Below, in pieces: positions 18,293 to 27,742 of a DNA stretch of 64,000 bases. Numbering within the stretch: the first letter of the stretch is position 1; each line of letters starts with the position of its first letter. The notes under the pieces are model-generated. The model was not told the origin of the DNA, did no database searches, and was given only the letters and a program-made list of their open reading frames with translations. A program made the position numbers and the translations under genes. Location of the stretch: NCBI GenBank assembly GCA_016710685.1, contig JADJVC010000002.1, forward strand, positions 372,001 to 436,000, written 5' to 3'. The stretch comes from Flavobacteriales bacterium (GTDB lineage Bacteria > Bacteroidota > Bacteroidia > Flavobacteriales_F > PHOS-HE28).

Positions 18293-18832
18293 TCAGGATT
18301 GCGCAAGGCGGAAAATGCCAGGCAAATTGCGGCCTAAGCCGTCGTGGTCCAGTCCGGAGCCCACCACGAAAACGTTGGGGATCTCCAATGCCACATAATT
18401 GATGGGGATGTCCTTCTTGTAAGCTTCGGGTTTCAGCAGCAGTGCAGCGATGGCCACCGTGGCAGGTTGTTTCTCGTTCAGAGCTGCCATGATGTGGACA
18501 ATGGTGTTGCCGGTGTCCACGATGTCCTCCAGCACCACTACGTGCCGGCCCGCGATGCGTTCGTTCAGGCCGATCAACTGGCTCACCGTTCCGGAACTTA
18601 CCGTGCCGTGGTAACTGGCCACCTTCACGAAAGAGATCTCGCATTGGATAACCAAGCGCTTCAGTAATTCCGACGCGAAGAAGTAGCTGCCGTTGAGCAC
18701 ACCGATGAAAAGCGGGGTTTTATCGGAGTAGTCTTTGGCCACCTTGGCGGCAAGTGTATCAATAGCCTTGGCCACGTCGGCTTCGTCCACGTAAGGTTCA
18801 AAGTGTTTGTCGTGCAGGGTAACGTTCGCCAT
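18293..18832 (-). CDS. hpt: Hypoxanthine phosphoribosyltransferase
   Basis: A 179-residue type I phosphoribosyltransferase that salvages hypoxanthine or guanine to IMP or GMP with PRPP. The PRPP-binding motif is VVLEDIVDTGNT; LFIGVLNGSYFFASELL is the N-terminal loop; VGSGLDHDGLGRNLPGI near the C-terminus is the purine-binding hood. The length is normal. It is the first gene of hpt-adk. TACCTTCG at 18842-18849 on the minus strand resembles the Bacteroidota -7 element and would place the transcript start only a few bases before the ATG. Confidence 0.95.
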   Translation of the reverse strand: MANVTLHDKHFEPYVDEADVAKAIDTLAAKVAKDYSDKTPLFIGVLNGSYFFASELLKRLVIQCEISFVKVASYHGTVSSGTVSQLIGLNERIAGRHVVVLEDIVDTGNTIVHIMAALNEKQPATVAIAALLLKPEAYKKDIPINYVALEIPNVFVVGSGLDHDGLGRNLPGIFRLAQS

Positions 18833-18919
18833 GGGAAGGCGCGAAGGTAGACAAAGGGAAAAAGTGAAAAAACAAACGGAATTGGGCGGCGAAGCCGACA
18901 GAACACTACTTTGGACCCG

Positions 18920-19735
18920 ATGCGCAAGACTTCCACCTTCTTATTTGCGGCGTTTCTGCCGGTGTTCGCCATGGCCCAAGGCGAACCTGTTACTACCGGG
19001 GCGCGCTTTGCCGGCATGGGTTATGCGGGCGTAACCATGAGCGACCTGTGGAACGTGAGCGGCAACCAGGCCGGGCTGGCGGGGTTGGAGCATCCCGTGG
19101 CGGGCGCGTACTACCAGCAGCACTGGCTGTCTCCGGATCTGGCCATGCAAGGCCTTGCGGTGGCGGTGCCGGTGGGCAAAGGTTGTTTCGCGGCCAGCGC
19201 GAATTCCTTCGGTAACGACCTGTATGCGCAGCGCACTTTCGGCCTGGCGTATGCCATGAAACTCAGCGACGATTGGCGCGTAGGCGTGCAACTGGACTAC
19301 CTCAACCTGCGCCTAGGCGAGGACTATGGCAGCACCGGCGCGGTTACTGCGGAGGTGGGTGTACAGGCGAAGATCACCGAGCACCTGTGGGTGGGCGCGC
19401 ATTTGTACAACCCCAACCGCGCCAAGTTGGGCGGGCCGTACGATGAGGAAGTGCCAACAGTTTTTAAAGCGGGGCTGGGCTATGTCTTCAACGACAAAGT
19501 GGTAATGACGGGTGAAGTGAGCAAGGACATTGACAGACCGGAACAGTACCATGCGGGCATCGAATACCAGCCCGTTAAAGCACTGTACTTACGCACGGGC
19601 ATCAGCACCGGTCCCACAAAGGCGCACTTCGGCGCGGGCTTGCGCATTAAGCAACTGGAGCTGGACATTGCCGCGGTGTTGCGGTCGCAACTTGGCTTAA
19701 CGCCGATGTTGAACCTGAATTATCGTTTCGAATGA
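18920..19735 (+). CDS. PorV/PorQ-like outer-membrane beta-barrel protein
   Basis: A 271-residue exported protein. The signal peptide MRKTSTFLFAAFLPVFAMAQ supports ATG 18920 rather than the in-frame ATG at 18911. The mature part is a series of amphipathic beta-strands ending in an aromatic residue (MLNLNYRF before the last E), typical of a small outer-membrane barrel. The opening GARFAGMGYAGVTMSDLWNV recalls PorV/PorQ-type proteins of T9SS organisms (the AGMGxA(G/S) start of the barrel), but there is no firm assignment. The stop overlaps the next start as ATGA, so the two probably work together. Confidence 0.75.
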   Translation: MRKTSTFLFAAFLPVFAMAQGEPVTTGARFAGMGYAGVTMSDLWNVSGNQAGLAGLEHPVAGAYYQQHWLSPDLAMQGLAVAVPVGKGCFAASANSFGNDLYAQRTFGLAYAMKLSDDWRVGVQLDYLNLRLGEDYGSTGAVTAEVGVQAKITEHLWVGAHLYNPNRAKLGGPYDEEVPTVFKAGLGYVFNDKVVMTGEVSKDIDRPEQYHAGIEYQPVKALYLRTGISTGPTKAHFGAGLRIKQLELDIAAVLRSQLGLTPMLNLNYRFE

Positions 19736-21903
19736 GGCGGTACTTGGTATCGCTTCTTGCCGTTTGGGCTTGCATCGGCCTGGTGCATGCGCAGGAGATT
19801 TCACCGGAGATACGGGACCTTATAGAGCAGCGCGTGGAAGCCATCGCGGGCCAGTTGGGGGAAGACAGCGACGTGGACCTCAGCGCCATCGGGGAGCAGC
19901 TTATGGACCGGCTGAACGATCCGCTCGACCTCAACCACGCCACGGCACAGGACTTGGCCGACCTCTACATGCTGTCGGACATCCAGGTGAACGCGATCAT
20001 CGACCACATCCAGCGCTTCGGTAAATTCATCAGCATCTACGAACTGCAGACCATTGATGCTTTGGACCTCGCTACCTTGGAACAAATCCGGCCGTTCGTA
20101 ACGGTCCGTGCCGAAGGCTCCTCGCGCACCTCACTGAAGGAAATGTTGGCCAACGGTAGCCACGAGATCCTGTTCCGCAGCCAAGTGAGCATCCAACAGC
20201 GCAAGGGGTTCATCGGCGGTGGCGATCCCTTTGGCTCCCCATACACCGACCCGGGCGGCGACCCTTTGCCGGACGTGGACGACCCGCAGGTGATGGACTC
20301 GCTGCGCCAAAACAGCAAGGTGTACCTCGGCAGTCCGTGGAAATTGTACACACGGTACCGTTTCCGCTACCGGCGCAACCTCAGCTTCGGCATCACTGCG
20401 GAAAAGGATGAAGGCGAAGAGTTCTTCAAAGGCACACAACCGAACGGCTTCGACTTTTACTCGGCCCACTTGTTCCTCCGCGATGTTGGGCCGGTGAAGG
20501 CCTTGGCGCTGGGTGATTACCAAGCGCAATTCGGGCAGGGTCTCGTCTTTTCCAGTGGCCTTTCGTTCGCTCGGAAATCGGCTTACACCATGAACATCAA
20601 GCGCAACGCGGAAGGGTTGACGCCTTATGCCAGCGTGAACGAGAACCAGTTCCTGCGTGGCGCAGGGGCCACGTTGGGCTTTGGGAAATACTGGGAGGGT
20701 ACCGCCTTCATAAGCAGTAAAAAATTGGACGGGAACGTGGCCGAAACGGATACTGTTTCGGGGGCGGACGCTTCGGAGGCGGTGTTCAGTTCCTTCTTGG
20801 AAGATGGCTACCACCGCACCACGAACGAGTTGCGGAAGAAGCATGCGGTGGATGAGTTCATCTACGGTGGCAACGTGCGGTATTTGCGTCGCAATTGGAG
20901 CATCGGAGCTACGGCCGCGCATGAGGAATTCGGCGGAACATTGCAGAAAAGCAGTGTGTCGCCTTACAACCAGTTCGAATTCCAAGGCAGTGGAAATTCC
21001 ACGTACGGCGTGGATTGGAACGTGCTGTACCGCAACCTCACCTGGTTCGGCGAAGGTGCACGCAGTGCCAACGGCGGCATGGCCGGCGTGACCGGTCTGC
21101 TGGTCGCGCTGGATAAGCGGCTTTCACTGGCGTTGCAGTACCGCGACCTACAGCGCGATTTCCAAGGGTTGTACAGCGCGGCATTCGCCGAAAGTTCAAA
21201 CCCGTGGAACGAGCGTGGGCTTTACACCGGGTTGGAGCTGCGGCCCTCGCGCAAATGGACGTTTAACGCTTACTTCGACCAGTTCACTTTCCCTTGGTTG
21301 CGTTACCAGACGGACGGGCTGAGCAACGGCTATGAAGTGCTGGGCCAACTCACGTGGACGCCGAGCAAAAAGGTACAGTTATACGTGAGGGGGCGCAAGC
21401 AGGACAAGCCGAAGAACGCGGAATCCGTGACGGAGGGCATTGCGCCAATTGTGCCTACAAGCCAAGTGAATTACCGCTTCAATGCGAGCTACAAGGTGAG
21501 CAAAGGCCTCACCCTGCGCACGCGGATCGAAACGGTGGATTTTCAGCGTGGCGAAAGCCCCGTCGAACATGGCTTCCTCATTTATCAAGACTTGATCCAT
21601 CGCCCGTCGAAAGGCCGCTTGGAGTTCACTGGCCGCGTTGCGTTGTTCGCCACCGACAGCTATGATTCGCGTGTTTACGCTTTCGAATCGGACATTCCCG
21701 GTGTATTCAGCCTTCCCCCGATCTACGGGCAAGGCCTGCGCTGGTACGGCATGGTGCGCTGGTCGGTGGCACGCGGCATTGACCTGTGGGCACGTTACGG
21801 TTCATGGGCATACCTCCACCAAGATGTCGTGAGTTCCGGTCTTCAGGAGATCTCCGGCGATCGCCGCAGCGACTTCAAGGTGGAGATGCGGTTGAAGTTT
21901 TAG
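19732..21903 (+). CDS. Helix-hairpin-helix plus outer-membrane barrel protein
   Basis: A 723-residue exported protein (signal peptide MRRYLVSLLAVWACIGLVHA). Residues about 60-125 hold ComEA-like helix-hairpin-helix repeats (LDLNHATAQDLADLYMLSD ... FGKFISIYELQTIDALD). The remaining 580 residues are beta-strand-rich (YRYRRNLSFGI, WYGMVRWSVARGIDLWARYG) and end in KVEMRLKF, like an outer-membrane barrel. This HhH-barrel architecture is widespread in Bacteroidota without a known function. HhH motifs usually contact DNA, so a link to DNA uptake is possible but unproven. It is translationally coupled to the barrel gene upstream. It converges with, and overlaps by four bases, a minus-strand small gene. 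Confidence 0.8.
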   Translation: MRRYLVSLLAVWACIGLVHAQEISPEIRDLIEQRVEAIAGQLGEDSDVDLSAIGEQLMDRLNDPLDLNHATAQDLADLYMLSDIQVNAIIDHIQRFGKFISIYELQTIDALDLATLEQIRPFVTVRAEGSSRTSLKEMLANGSHEILFRSQVSIQQRKGFIGGGDPFGSPYTDPGGDPLPDVDDPQVMDSLRQNSKVYLGSPWKLYTRYRFRYRRNLSFGITAEKDEGEEFFKGTQPNGFDFYSAHLFLRDVGPVKALALGDYQAQFGQGLVFSSGLSFARKSAYTMNIKRNAEGLTPYASVNENQFLRGAGATLGFGKYWEGTAFISSKKLDGNVAETDTVSGADASEAVFSSFLEDGYHRTTNELRKKHAVDEFIYGGNVRYLRRNWSIGATAAHEEFGGTLQKSSVSPYNQFEFQGSGNSTYGVDWNVLYRNLTWFGEGARSANGGMAGVTGLLVALDKRLSLALQYRDLQRDFQGLYSAAFAESSNPWNERGLYTGLELRPSRKWTFNAYFDQFTFPWLRYQTDGLSNGYEVLGQLTWTPSKKVQLYVRGRKQDKPKNAESVTEGIAPIVPTSQVNYRFNASYKVSKGLTLRTRIETVDFQRGESPVEHGFLIYQDLIHRPSKGRLEFTGRVALFATDSYDSRVYAFESDIPGVFSLPPIYGQGLRWYGMVRWSVARGIDLWARYGSWAYLHQDVVSSGLQEISGDRRSDFKVEMRLKF

Positions 21904-22112
21904 GGCGTGAGCGGCGGTGTAACTTGCTCGGTGGGTACCGGGTATTTCGGTTCGCTATTGAAACGGTTATAGGTGTACATGGCGATGATGGCTCCCACCA
22001 CCAACAACACCAGAATGATGGCGAACATGGCTTTGGTGGCCGGTGCATCATTCTTCCTCGGCGGATGAAAACCGGTGTTCGTGTCGCGTTGATGTGAGGT
22101 GTCCGTTTTCAT
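21900..22112 (-). CDS. Small single-span membrane protein
   Basis: A 70-residue protein with one hydrophobic helix (AMFAIILVLLVVGAIIAMYTY, about residues 28-48), preceded by a basic, histidine-containing segment and followed by a short proline-rich tail (PKYPVPTEQVTPPLTP). It overlaps the stop of the convergent HhH gene by four bases. It lies 33 bases after a proline-rich small gene on the same strand; the two could be an operon. No family recognised. The coherent membrane helix makes it more credible than a random frame. Confidence 0.5.
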   Translation of the reverse strand: MKTDTSHQRDTNTGFHPPRKNDAPATKAMFAIILVLLVVGAIIAMYTYNRFNSEPKYPVPTEQVTPPLTP

Positions 22113-22145
22113 CGTTTCGGTTGTTGGTGGTCCGCGGAAGTTGGG

Positions 22146-22376
22146 TCAATTAAAGCTTTGGGGCTTGCTTGGCTTAGGGTCAGCTGGATGCTGCGTGGGC
22201 TTGGCAGGTGTGTCCGGAGTTCCCGGGCGTTCCGTGGGGATGGTCGGCGGTGACATCGGTTCGGGCTGCCGAGTAGGTGGTGTATCCGGATTTTTCTCAG
22301 GTACGGTTGGCTTTCCCGGATCTTTCACAGGTCCGGGAGTTGGATTTTTGCTGGAATTCGGGTTCGTCGCTTTCAT
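22146..22376 (-). CDS. Proline-rich small protein
   Basis: A 76-residue frame with proline, lysine, threonine and serine as most of its residues (PTIPTERPGTPDTPAKPTQH) and no hydrophobic segment or signal peptide. The skewed composition could mean a disordered linker-type protein or a repetitive frame with no product. It precedes the single-span membrane protein gene by 33 bases. The 281 bases upstream (22377-22657) hold nothing I recognise. Confidence 0.4.
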   Translation of the reverse strand: MKATNPNSSKNPTPGPVKDPGKPTVPEKNPDTPPTRQPEPMSPPTIPTERPGTPDTPAKPTQHPADPKPSKPQSFN

Positions 22377-22657
22377 CTGCCCCGCAGTGGCTAAGGGAGT
22401 GCCAGTTCAAATTTGCAGCTGGCAAGCATACGGCCTTCGCCAATATCGGCGGGGCCATTAGGCAGAACCAACGGGAATTTGTCCGTTCTGCTCGCTCGTC
22501 AAATTTGGGGCGCGGTTTCCCCGGATCGGGCGGAATTCGCTACAGAGTGGAGGCGAAATTGGGCGGGGTGCCGGACTTTCAGAATAGGAGGTACCGAACA
22601 TCCCGTTCAGGTGAGCAGGTTGTGGTTTCTCGAATTGCCCTTACGAGCGACCGCGGA

Positions 22658-24466
22658 TCAGAACGGGTTCTTCCCCTCCGCGATCAACTTCTTCGCCACC
22701 AGCCTGCGCGCTTTCACGCTATTGAACGGCTGGTATTTGGTGAAGCGCTTCGCGCCCATTAGCATGCCTTGGCGTTCGTCGCCTTCCGCGAAAGCGCTTA
22801 CCGCTTCCTTCGCGTTTTTATGGATGCGATCTGCAGCATCACGGATGAAGATCTGGCACATGGTGACCTGCTCTTGGACGTTGTCGGCGCCCTTCAGCCC
22901 GGCCAACTTCAACGTGCGCAGCAGCACGCTTTCAGCGAGGTAGGTGTCGATCACCATGTCACTGATGCGCATGACGATCTCCTGTTCATCGCCTAAACCG
23001 AGGCCAAGCTTTTGTGCAGCGCCGCCAGCGGCCATCAGCACGGCTTTTTTGAAATTGGCCACCATGCGTTTCTCCTCCCCAAGCAGGCTGTCGTCGGCTT
23101 CGGGAAAGTCGGGGATGCCCATTAGTTCCTCGGCTACTTTCATCGCGGGGCCCATCAGGTCCAATTGGCCTTTCATAGCGCGTTTCAGGAGCATGTCCAC
23201 GGCCAACAGGCGGTTGATCTCGTTGGTACCCTCGTAGATCCGGTTGATGCGGCTATCGCGATAAGCGCGCTCCACGGGGCTTTCCGAACTAAAGCCCATG
23301 CCGCCGTAGATCTGGACAGCCTCATCGGCCACGTAATCCAGGCACTCGCTGGCCACCACTTTCAGGATCGCAGCTTCCACGGCAAATTCCTCCGCGCCTT
23401 TTAAGTTGGCTTTGGCAGGGTCGGCACCGTCGGCCTTGGCAGCTTGGATGGCCAGCTCCAGATCGTAGGAGGCTCGGTACGTGGCACTTTCCGTTACGTA
23501 GGTGTAAATGGCCATGTCGGCCAGCTTCTGGCGGATCGCGCCAAATGAGCTGATGGGCTGTCCGAACTGCACGCGCTCATTGGCGTAGTTGATGGCGAGG
23601 TTGAGCGTTTGCTTTGCGCCGCCCAATGCGGCACCCGCCAATTTGATGCGGCCAATGTTCAGGATGTTCACTGCGATCTTGAAGCCGTTGCCGCGCTCGC
23701 TCAACAGATTTTCTACGGGCACCTTGCAGTCGTTGAAGAACACTTGGCGCGTGCTGCTGCCCTTGATGCCCATCTTCCGTTCCTCCGGGTTCAGCGTGAT
23801 GCCGCCGAAGCCCTTTTCCACGATAAAGGCGCTGAGGTTCTTGTCGGCCTCACCGGTTTTCGGGTCAGTGATCTTGGCGAACACCGTGAACACGTCGGCG
23901 AAGCCGGCGTTGGTGATCCACATTTTCTGCCCGTTCAGGATGTAGTGTTTTCCATCTTCGGAAAGCACGGCCTTCGTTTTACCGCTGTTCGCATCGCTGC
24001 CGGCGCCGGGCTCCGTAAGGCAGTAACTCGCCTTCCATTCGCCACTGGCCAGCTTGGGGATATACTTGGCGCGCTGCGCTTCGGTGCCGTAGTACAGTGT
24101 GGGCAAGGTGCCGATGCCCGTGTGCGCCGCAAAAGCCACGCTGAAACTGTAACCGGCACCGGTCTTCTCCGTCACCAGCATGGTCGTAACGAAGTCCTTG
24201 CCGAAACCGCCCAGGTCTTCTGGCACGCTGATGCCGAGCAGCCCCAGTTCCCCGGCTTTTACCAGCAGGCTCTGCATCAGGCCTTCCTCCATGTGGTCGA
24301 TGCGCTCCACGTTGGGCCACACCTCCTGTTGGAGGAATTCCACGCAGGTCTGCGCGATCATTTGCTGTTCCTCGTTAAATTCCTCGGGGATGAATACGTC
24401 TTGCGGGTCGCTTTCGCGGATCAGGAATTCGCCGCCTTGGAGGGCCTTTTGGGTCACGGTGCTCAT
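22658..24466 (-). CDS. Acyl-CoA dehydrogenase, VLCAD-like long form
   Basis: A 602-residue FAD-dependent acyl-CoA dehydrogenase catalysing the first step of beta-oxidation (acyl-CoA to trans-2-enoyl-CoA). The family core lies at residues 30-430: LTEPGAGSDANSGKT, MWITNAGFADVFTVFAK, the GNGFKIAVNILNIGR segment, and RINRIYEGTNEINRL near the active site. The extra 170-residue C-terminal domain is as in mitochondrial VLCAD/ACAD9 and many Bacteroidota homologues, whereas short forms have about 380 residues. A 16-bp palindrome at 24552-24567, 86 bases upstream, is shared with the marR promoter region. Regulation by that MarR protein is inferred. Confidence 0.95.
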   Translation of the reverse strand: MSTVTQKALQGGEFLIRESDPQDVFIPEEFNEEQQMIAQTCVEFLQQEVWPNVERIDHMEEGLMQSLLVKAGELGLLGISVPEDLGGFGKDFVTTMLVTEKTGAGYSFSVAFAAHTGIGTLPTLYYGTEAQRAKYIPKLASGEWKASYCLTEPGAGSDANSGKTKAVLSEDGKHYILNGQKMWITNAGFADVFTVFAKITDPKTGEADKNLSAFIVEKGFGGITLNPEERKMGIKGSSTRQVFFNDCKVPVENLLSERGNGFKIAVNILNIGRIKLAGAALGGAKQTLNLAINYANERVQFGQPISSFGAIRQKLADMAIYTYVTESATYRASYDLELAIQAAKADGADPAKANLKGAEEFAVEAAILKVVASECLDYVADEAVQIYGGMGFSSESPVERAYRDSRINRIYEGTNEINRLLAVDMLLKRAMKGQLDLMGPAMKVAEELMGIPDFPEADDSLLGEEKRMVANFKKAVLMAAGGAAQKLGLGLGDEQEIVMRISDMVIDTYLAESVLLRTLKLAGLKGADNVQEQVTMCQIFIRDAADRIHKNAKEAVSAFAEGDERQGMLMGAKRFTKYQPFNSVKARRLVAKKLIAEGKNPF

Positions 24467-24551
24467 GGGAGAGGGTCAGATGATCAGGTAATTGAATGCC
24501 TGTACTGGTGTTAAACGCAGAATATGTGGTACGGGTTTGTTCGGGATAAAG

Positions 24552-24567
24552 TTATGCACGCATAACA
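24552..24567. promoter_or_regulatory. Palindromic operator GTTATGC-AC-GCATAAC
   Basis: Perfect 7-bp inverted repeat around a 2-base centre, upstream of the acyl-CoA dehydrogenase gene. The same palindrome with centre GT occurs at 31521-31536 before the marR gene. The two share further flanking bases (AAGTTATGC...GCATAACAAAT, apart from the centre). The size and symmetry suit a MarR dimer site; binding itself is inferred. Confidence 0.7.
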
Positions 24568-24659
24568 AATTATCCAAGGACATAAGAAATGGAAGCTTTC
24601 AATGACCTAGAACACTCAGCAAACATTTTCGGCGTCAGATCTGGATCCGCCAATTGGCC

Positions 24660-25463
24660 TTAGGCTTCTTCACCCGCTTTGCCCGGCAACTTCGTTTTTC
24701 CCGGTGGCAGAAAGTTGCTGCCCGAAACTACAGAACGCCCTGTACGCTCTTCCAGTTCCAGCCGCGCCTTCTTCGCAATGCCGCCGCCCTTCCTTGCCGC
24801 GACCTTGTTCTTAGGCATCCCCTTCGCCTGATCGCTTTCGGCGATCTGGCGTGTGCTTAACTCCGCCAGTGCCGTGAAGATCAATTCAGCCTCGGTCATG
24901 TGGTCCCGGAGGCAACTTGGTCCTTAGGCGGCGCCCCCCCGGGGGGGGGGTTGGGGCGGGAAATCTTCCTCGCTCCAGTAGTCCGTGAGCTTGTTCCGCG
25001 TCTCTTGGCCCATCATCCGCTGCTGGATCCACTTCTCGCTGCGGCCGTGCTTAAGCCAGAGTTCACGGGCGCGGTCCACGCCGAGGCTGGGGTCGGCAAG
25101 CTCTTGCATGCGCTCGTAACCAACCTTTGCCAGCCAGAGTTTTATGGGTTCTGCTTTGGGGCTGGGAACGGACTGCACCAGTCGCAGCAAGGTCTCAGCA
25201 GTGGCTACATCGGTGAGGCGCATCTTGCCATCGTCGGCGGGCATTTTCAACTGGTGACAATCCGTCACCAGTTGGCTACCCTCTTTCTCAAGCCTATGCT
25301 TCAACACCTTCCAGTAGTTCCGTCCCAGCTGATAGTCGGGCTGTTGGGTCAATGCCTGAATGATGTCGATCACCGAGAACCACCACGTCTCCGTGGCCTC
25401 GTCGTAGAGGCGACGGATCTTGTTTTGCTCGAAGAGGGAAGAGGAAGGTAGTAGGGCGCTCAT
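24660..25463 (-). pseudogene. Bro-N/DinD-like gene, interrupted
   Basis: Two frames on one strand belong to one protein. The 5' part (25463-24924, 179 codons) carries a Bro-N-type domain (NKIRRLYDEATETWWFSVID) and a helical part (SEKWIQQRMMGQETRNKLT). The 3' part (24899-24660) is the C-terminal segment MTEAELIFTALAELSTRQIA ... NFLPPGKTKLPG. Full-length relatives, as I recall them, join these through about 40 residues that are missing here. In their place is a GC-rich insert-like sequence (24931-24958) with an in-frame TAA. Bases just before the second frame still read LRDH, as in intact relatives. Bro-N proteins are phage- and virus-associated DNA-binding proteins; E. coli DinD belongs nearby. 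It sits between the thiolase and acyl-CoA dehydrogenase genes. Confidence 0.65.
24931..24958. repeat. GC homopolymer palindrome within the Bro-N gene
   Basis: GCG followed by C7, then G10, TT, G4, C and GGG. The C7/G run is a perfect self-complementary block in a region that should encode about 40 conserved residues of the Bro-N protein. It could be a REP-like insertion, slippage, or a misassembled repeat. Confidence 0.6.
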
Positions 25464-25541
25464 GGGTTCAGATGTTGGCCGTCGGGTTTCGCGTCGATCG
25501 GGGTGTTACAACATACTGCACTTCCACGTTTTTTCAGTCGC

Positions 25542-26717
25542 TCAATTCAACAACTCAAACACACTCGCCGCGCCCTGCCCGGTCCCCACGCACATCGTCA
25601 CCACGCCGTACTTCTGTTTCCTGCGCCGCATCTCGTTGAAGAGCTGCACGCTCAACTTCGCCCCGGTACAGCCCAGCGGATGCCCCATGGCGATCGCGCC
25701 GCCGTTCACGTTCACGATGCTCGGGTCCAGCCCCAGCTCGCGGATCACCGCCAAGCTCTGCGAAGCGAAGGCTTCGTTCAACTCGATCAGCTCGATGTCC
25801 TTCAGCTTCAGGCCGGCCATTTCGATCGCCTTTGGCACCGCTGCGATCGGGCCAACGCCCATGATGCGTGGCGCTACGCCGGCCACGTGGTAGGAGAGGA
25901 GGCGCGCGATCGGCTTCACGTTCAATTGCTTCAACAGGCGCTCGCTCACCACCAGCACGAAGGCCGCGCCATCGCTGGTCTGTGAGGAGTTGCCGGCCGT
26001 TACGCTTCCCTTTGCATCGAACACGGGTTTCAGCTTTGCCAATGCTTCCAAGTTGCTTGCGCGCGGACCTTCATCGGTATCCACGACGTACTTTTCCACT
26101 TGGCGTTTTTCCTTTTCGTCCAAGAACACACGCTCCACTTCGAACGGCACGATCTCGTCCTTGAAGCGACCCGTAGCGATGGCGGCCAGCGCCTTCTCAT
26201 GGCTCTTCAACGCGAAAGCATCCTGGTCCTCGCGGCTCACCTTAAAGTCGTTCGCCACGGCCTCAGCAGTAAGGCCCATGCCCCAGTACCACGTGGGGTT
26301 TTTCTTTCCTACTTTATCGTTCGGCACAATGCGCCAGCCGCCGAAGGGGATCGGGCTCATGCACTCCACGCCCCCGGCGATGATGCAATCGGCCATGCCG
26401 CTATGGATCTTGGCACTGGCAATAGCAATGGTCTCGCTGCCGCTGCTGCAATAGCGGTTCACCGTCATGCCCGGCACCTTCTCGTTGTTCAGGCCCATCA
26501 AGGCGATCATGCGGCCGATGTTCAGGCCCTGCTCGGCCTCGGGCGTCGCGTTGCCCACGATCACATCGTCCACCTGGTCGGTGGTGAGGTTCGGCACGGA
26601 GGCCATCAGGTGTTTGATCACATTTGCCGCGAGATCATCGGGGCGGGTGAAACGGAATTTGCCGCGGGGGGCTTTTCCTACTGCGGATCTAAATCCGGCT
26701 ATGATGTAAGCGTCCAT
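25542..26717 (-). CDS. fadA: Acetyl-CoA acyltransferase (3-ketoacyl-CoA thiolase)
   Basis: A 391-residue degradative thiolase for the last step of beta-oxidation. The acylated cysteine is C90 in VNRYCSSG; the catalytic histidine is H346 in GHPLGCTGA; the second cysteine is C376 in TMCVGTGQG. All are intact and the length is typical. It lies downstream of fadB, but a KilA-N gene and an FRG gene with repeats now lie between them. It is 12 bases after the KilA-N frame end, so it may share a transcript from marR onward. No palindromic operator is seen immediately before it. Confidence 0.95.
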   Translation of the reverse strand: MDAYIIAGFRSAVGKAPRGKFRFTRPDDLAANVIKHLMASVPNLTTDQVDDVIVGNATPEAEQGLNIGRMIALMGLNNEKVPGMTVNRYCSSGSETIAIASAKIHSGMADCIIAGGVECMSPIPFGGWRIVPNDKVGKKNPTWYWGMGLTAEAVANDFKVSREDQDAFALKSHEKALAAIATGRFKDEIVPFEVERVFLDEKEKRQVEKYVVDTDEGPRASNLEALAKLKPVFDAKGSVTAGNSSQTSDGAAFVLVVSERLLKQLNVKPIARLLSYHVAGVAPRIMGVGPIAAVPKAIEMAGLKLKDIELIELNEAFASQSLAVIRELGLDPSIVNVNGGAIAMGHPLGCTGAKLSVQLFNEMRRRKQKYGVVTMCVGTGQGAASVFELLN

Positions 26718-26729
26718 GTTATTGTAGTT

Positions 26730-27577
26730 TTATGTCTTGGGTTTCTTTCTGCCTACGACTCGCAAACGATCTGCGGCGCGGCCTGCGGTAAGTGAGTGCA
26801 ACTGTGTAATGGCGATGCCGTTCAGTTGTTGAAGGCGTAGTGATGATGCGTGGCCCTGCTGGATCATCAATGCATTGATGCTCTCCATGTTGGAAAGGAC
26901 CACGAGTTGTTCCAAGGTCGCATGGTCACGCATGTTGTTACCAGTGAAGGGTTCGCGCGTTTCCATTCCGTTGCCGTAAGTCCGAACAGTGCCATGTTCA
27001 ACAGGTCGGCCTCGGTGGCGTATACCCCGATGATCCGTGCTTTCGTCAGCACCGGCGGAATGAGGTGCTCCTTTATGGCATCGGTGTGGATCCGGTAATT
27101 CACCTTGGCCAAGGTGCGTTGCAGGTTCCATTCAAGCGACTGGCTGCTGGCCTCGGCTTCTTTCAGCCGTTGGAATTCCTTGATCAGGTATAGCTTGAAT
27201 TCCGGGCTCAGCCACGAACCGAATTCGAAGGCGATGTCCTTGTGCGCGTAGGTGCCGCCATGCCTGCCAGCACGCGCGTGCAGTCCGATCGCACCGGTGG
27301 CATCGATCCACTTCTTCACCGAGAGATAGAAGCTGTTGCGACCGGAGGCGTTTCCAATTCCCTCGAATTCGAGGGAATTGAACGCGGCATTGTTCAACTG
27401 TTCCCAAACGCCAAGGAAAAGCACCGTGTCCTTGTTGCGCAGCCATTGCTCAATGAGCGCACTCCCGCCATCGAAGCCTTGCACCATATCGGTGAGCGAG
27501 ATGTAATCCTGCTCGTGCCGCTCCACCACGGCCACCGAGGTGCCTTTGACGTTTATCGCGCGCTTCTTCATCACCAT
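26730..27577 (-). pseudogene. KilA-N domain protein, one frameshift
   Basis: The first frame (27577 to about 26950) opens with the KilA-N domain: DYISLTDMVQGFDGGSALIE, WLRNKDTVLFLGVWE, SVKKWIDATGAIGLHARAGR and FEFGSWLSPEFKLYLIKEF. After ATEWKRANP the protein continues in the neighbouring frame as FTGNNMRDHATLEQLVVLSN ... IAITQLHSLTAG and ends at 26730. One missing base near 26948 explains the shift; the corrected protein has 282 residues, normal for Bacteroidota KilA-N proteins. KilA-N is a DNA-binding domain of phage and large-virus proteins. Here it is a single gene inside a beta-oxidation cluster, without other phage genes. The frameshift may be real decay or a consensus error. Confidence 0.8.
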
Positions 27578-27654
27578 TTGGCTTTTTGGGCGTGCCGGCG
27601 TTCATCCCTTCGCTCCGCAGGGCTACGCTCGGGAGCAACGCCGTCGGGCTATCC

Positions 27655-27720
27655 GCTGCAAGTCCTCGCGCCGAAGACGGCGCTCCGGGCTTTCCGCTGC
27701 TATCCCTCACGCGGAGTTCG
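27655..27720 (+). repeat. Hairpin repeat, left copy flanking the FRG gene
   Basis: Reads GCTGCAAGTCCTC, then a perfect hairpin GCGCCG-AAGA-CGGCGC, then TCCGGGCTTTCCGCT and ATCCCTCACGCG. An inverted copy with a different but equally perfect hairpin lies at 28501-28560. It lies between the FRG stop and the KilA-N start. Confidence 0.8.
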
Positions 27721-27742
27721 CATGGTGCTATCCCATTGAAAT

